Source: Persephonella sp. (GTDB lineage Bacteria; Aquificota; Aquificia; Aquificales; Hydrogenothermaceae). From it: DNA of 37,166 nt. Below, piece after piece: positions 37,166 through 37,166 of this stretch. The stretch is from contig JALVEY010000040.1 of the NCBI GenBank assembly GCA_027030485.1, positions 1 to 37,166 on the forward strand, given 5' to 3'. The position numbers and the translations under genes are program-made. Numbering within the stretch: position 1 is the stretch's first letter; each line of letters starts with the position of its first letter. Below the pieces are notes generated by a model. The model was given only the letters and a program-made list of their open reading frames with translations. It was not told where the DNA came from and ran no database searches.

Positions 37166-37166
37166 C

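Noticed and set aside
1-37166. CRISPR array, IS element, prophage, tRNA or rRNA genes
   Set aside because: No regularly spaced repeats, transposase/integrase ORFs or tRNA/rRNA-like sequences seen by eye

Overview
The window (about 37 kb, AT-rich, densely packed) looks like core chromosome of a thermophilic Aquificota bacterium. A Hydrogenothermaceae / Persephonella-like origin is inferred from gene content and protein style only, with no search run. It contains: (i) a branched-polyamine gene pair (speE + bpsA); (ii) an M16-family gene that has lost the zinc-protease motif; (iii) ffh-rpsP-khpA; (iv) tsaE, a diheme cytochrome c peroxidase with a near-perfect promoter/operator region, hfq, an ADP-ribosylglycohydrolase-family gene and a lysS with an apparent extra OB-fold; (v) a PilS/PilR-like two-component pair; (vi) rpoZ, a VanZ-like gene and gmk; (vii) a nuoA-B-CD-H-I-J-K-L-M-N operon without nuoE/F/G; (viii) a vapBC toxin-antitoxin module with palindromic operator candidates; (ix) a decayed gene next to arsC; (x) thiE, DUF2905, queA, DUF167, aroK and acpS; (xi) a flhF-flhG-fliA-X flagellar cluster preceded by a textbook sigma-54 promoter; (xii) a FabL-like SDR, trpD, a SurA/PpiC-type isomerase, glmU and hisG. 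I see no CRISPR array, IS element, phage, rRNA or tRNA. No clearly new multi-gene system is evident. The best leads are the sigma-54-driven flagellar regulator operon with its unknown fourth gene and divergent FlhF, the ccp promoter architecture, the tandem-OB LysRS, the EFG-less Nuo operon, and the inactivated M16 protein.
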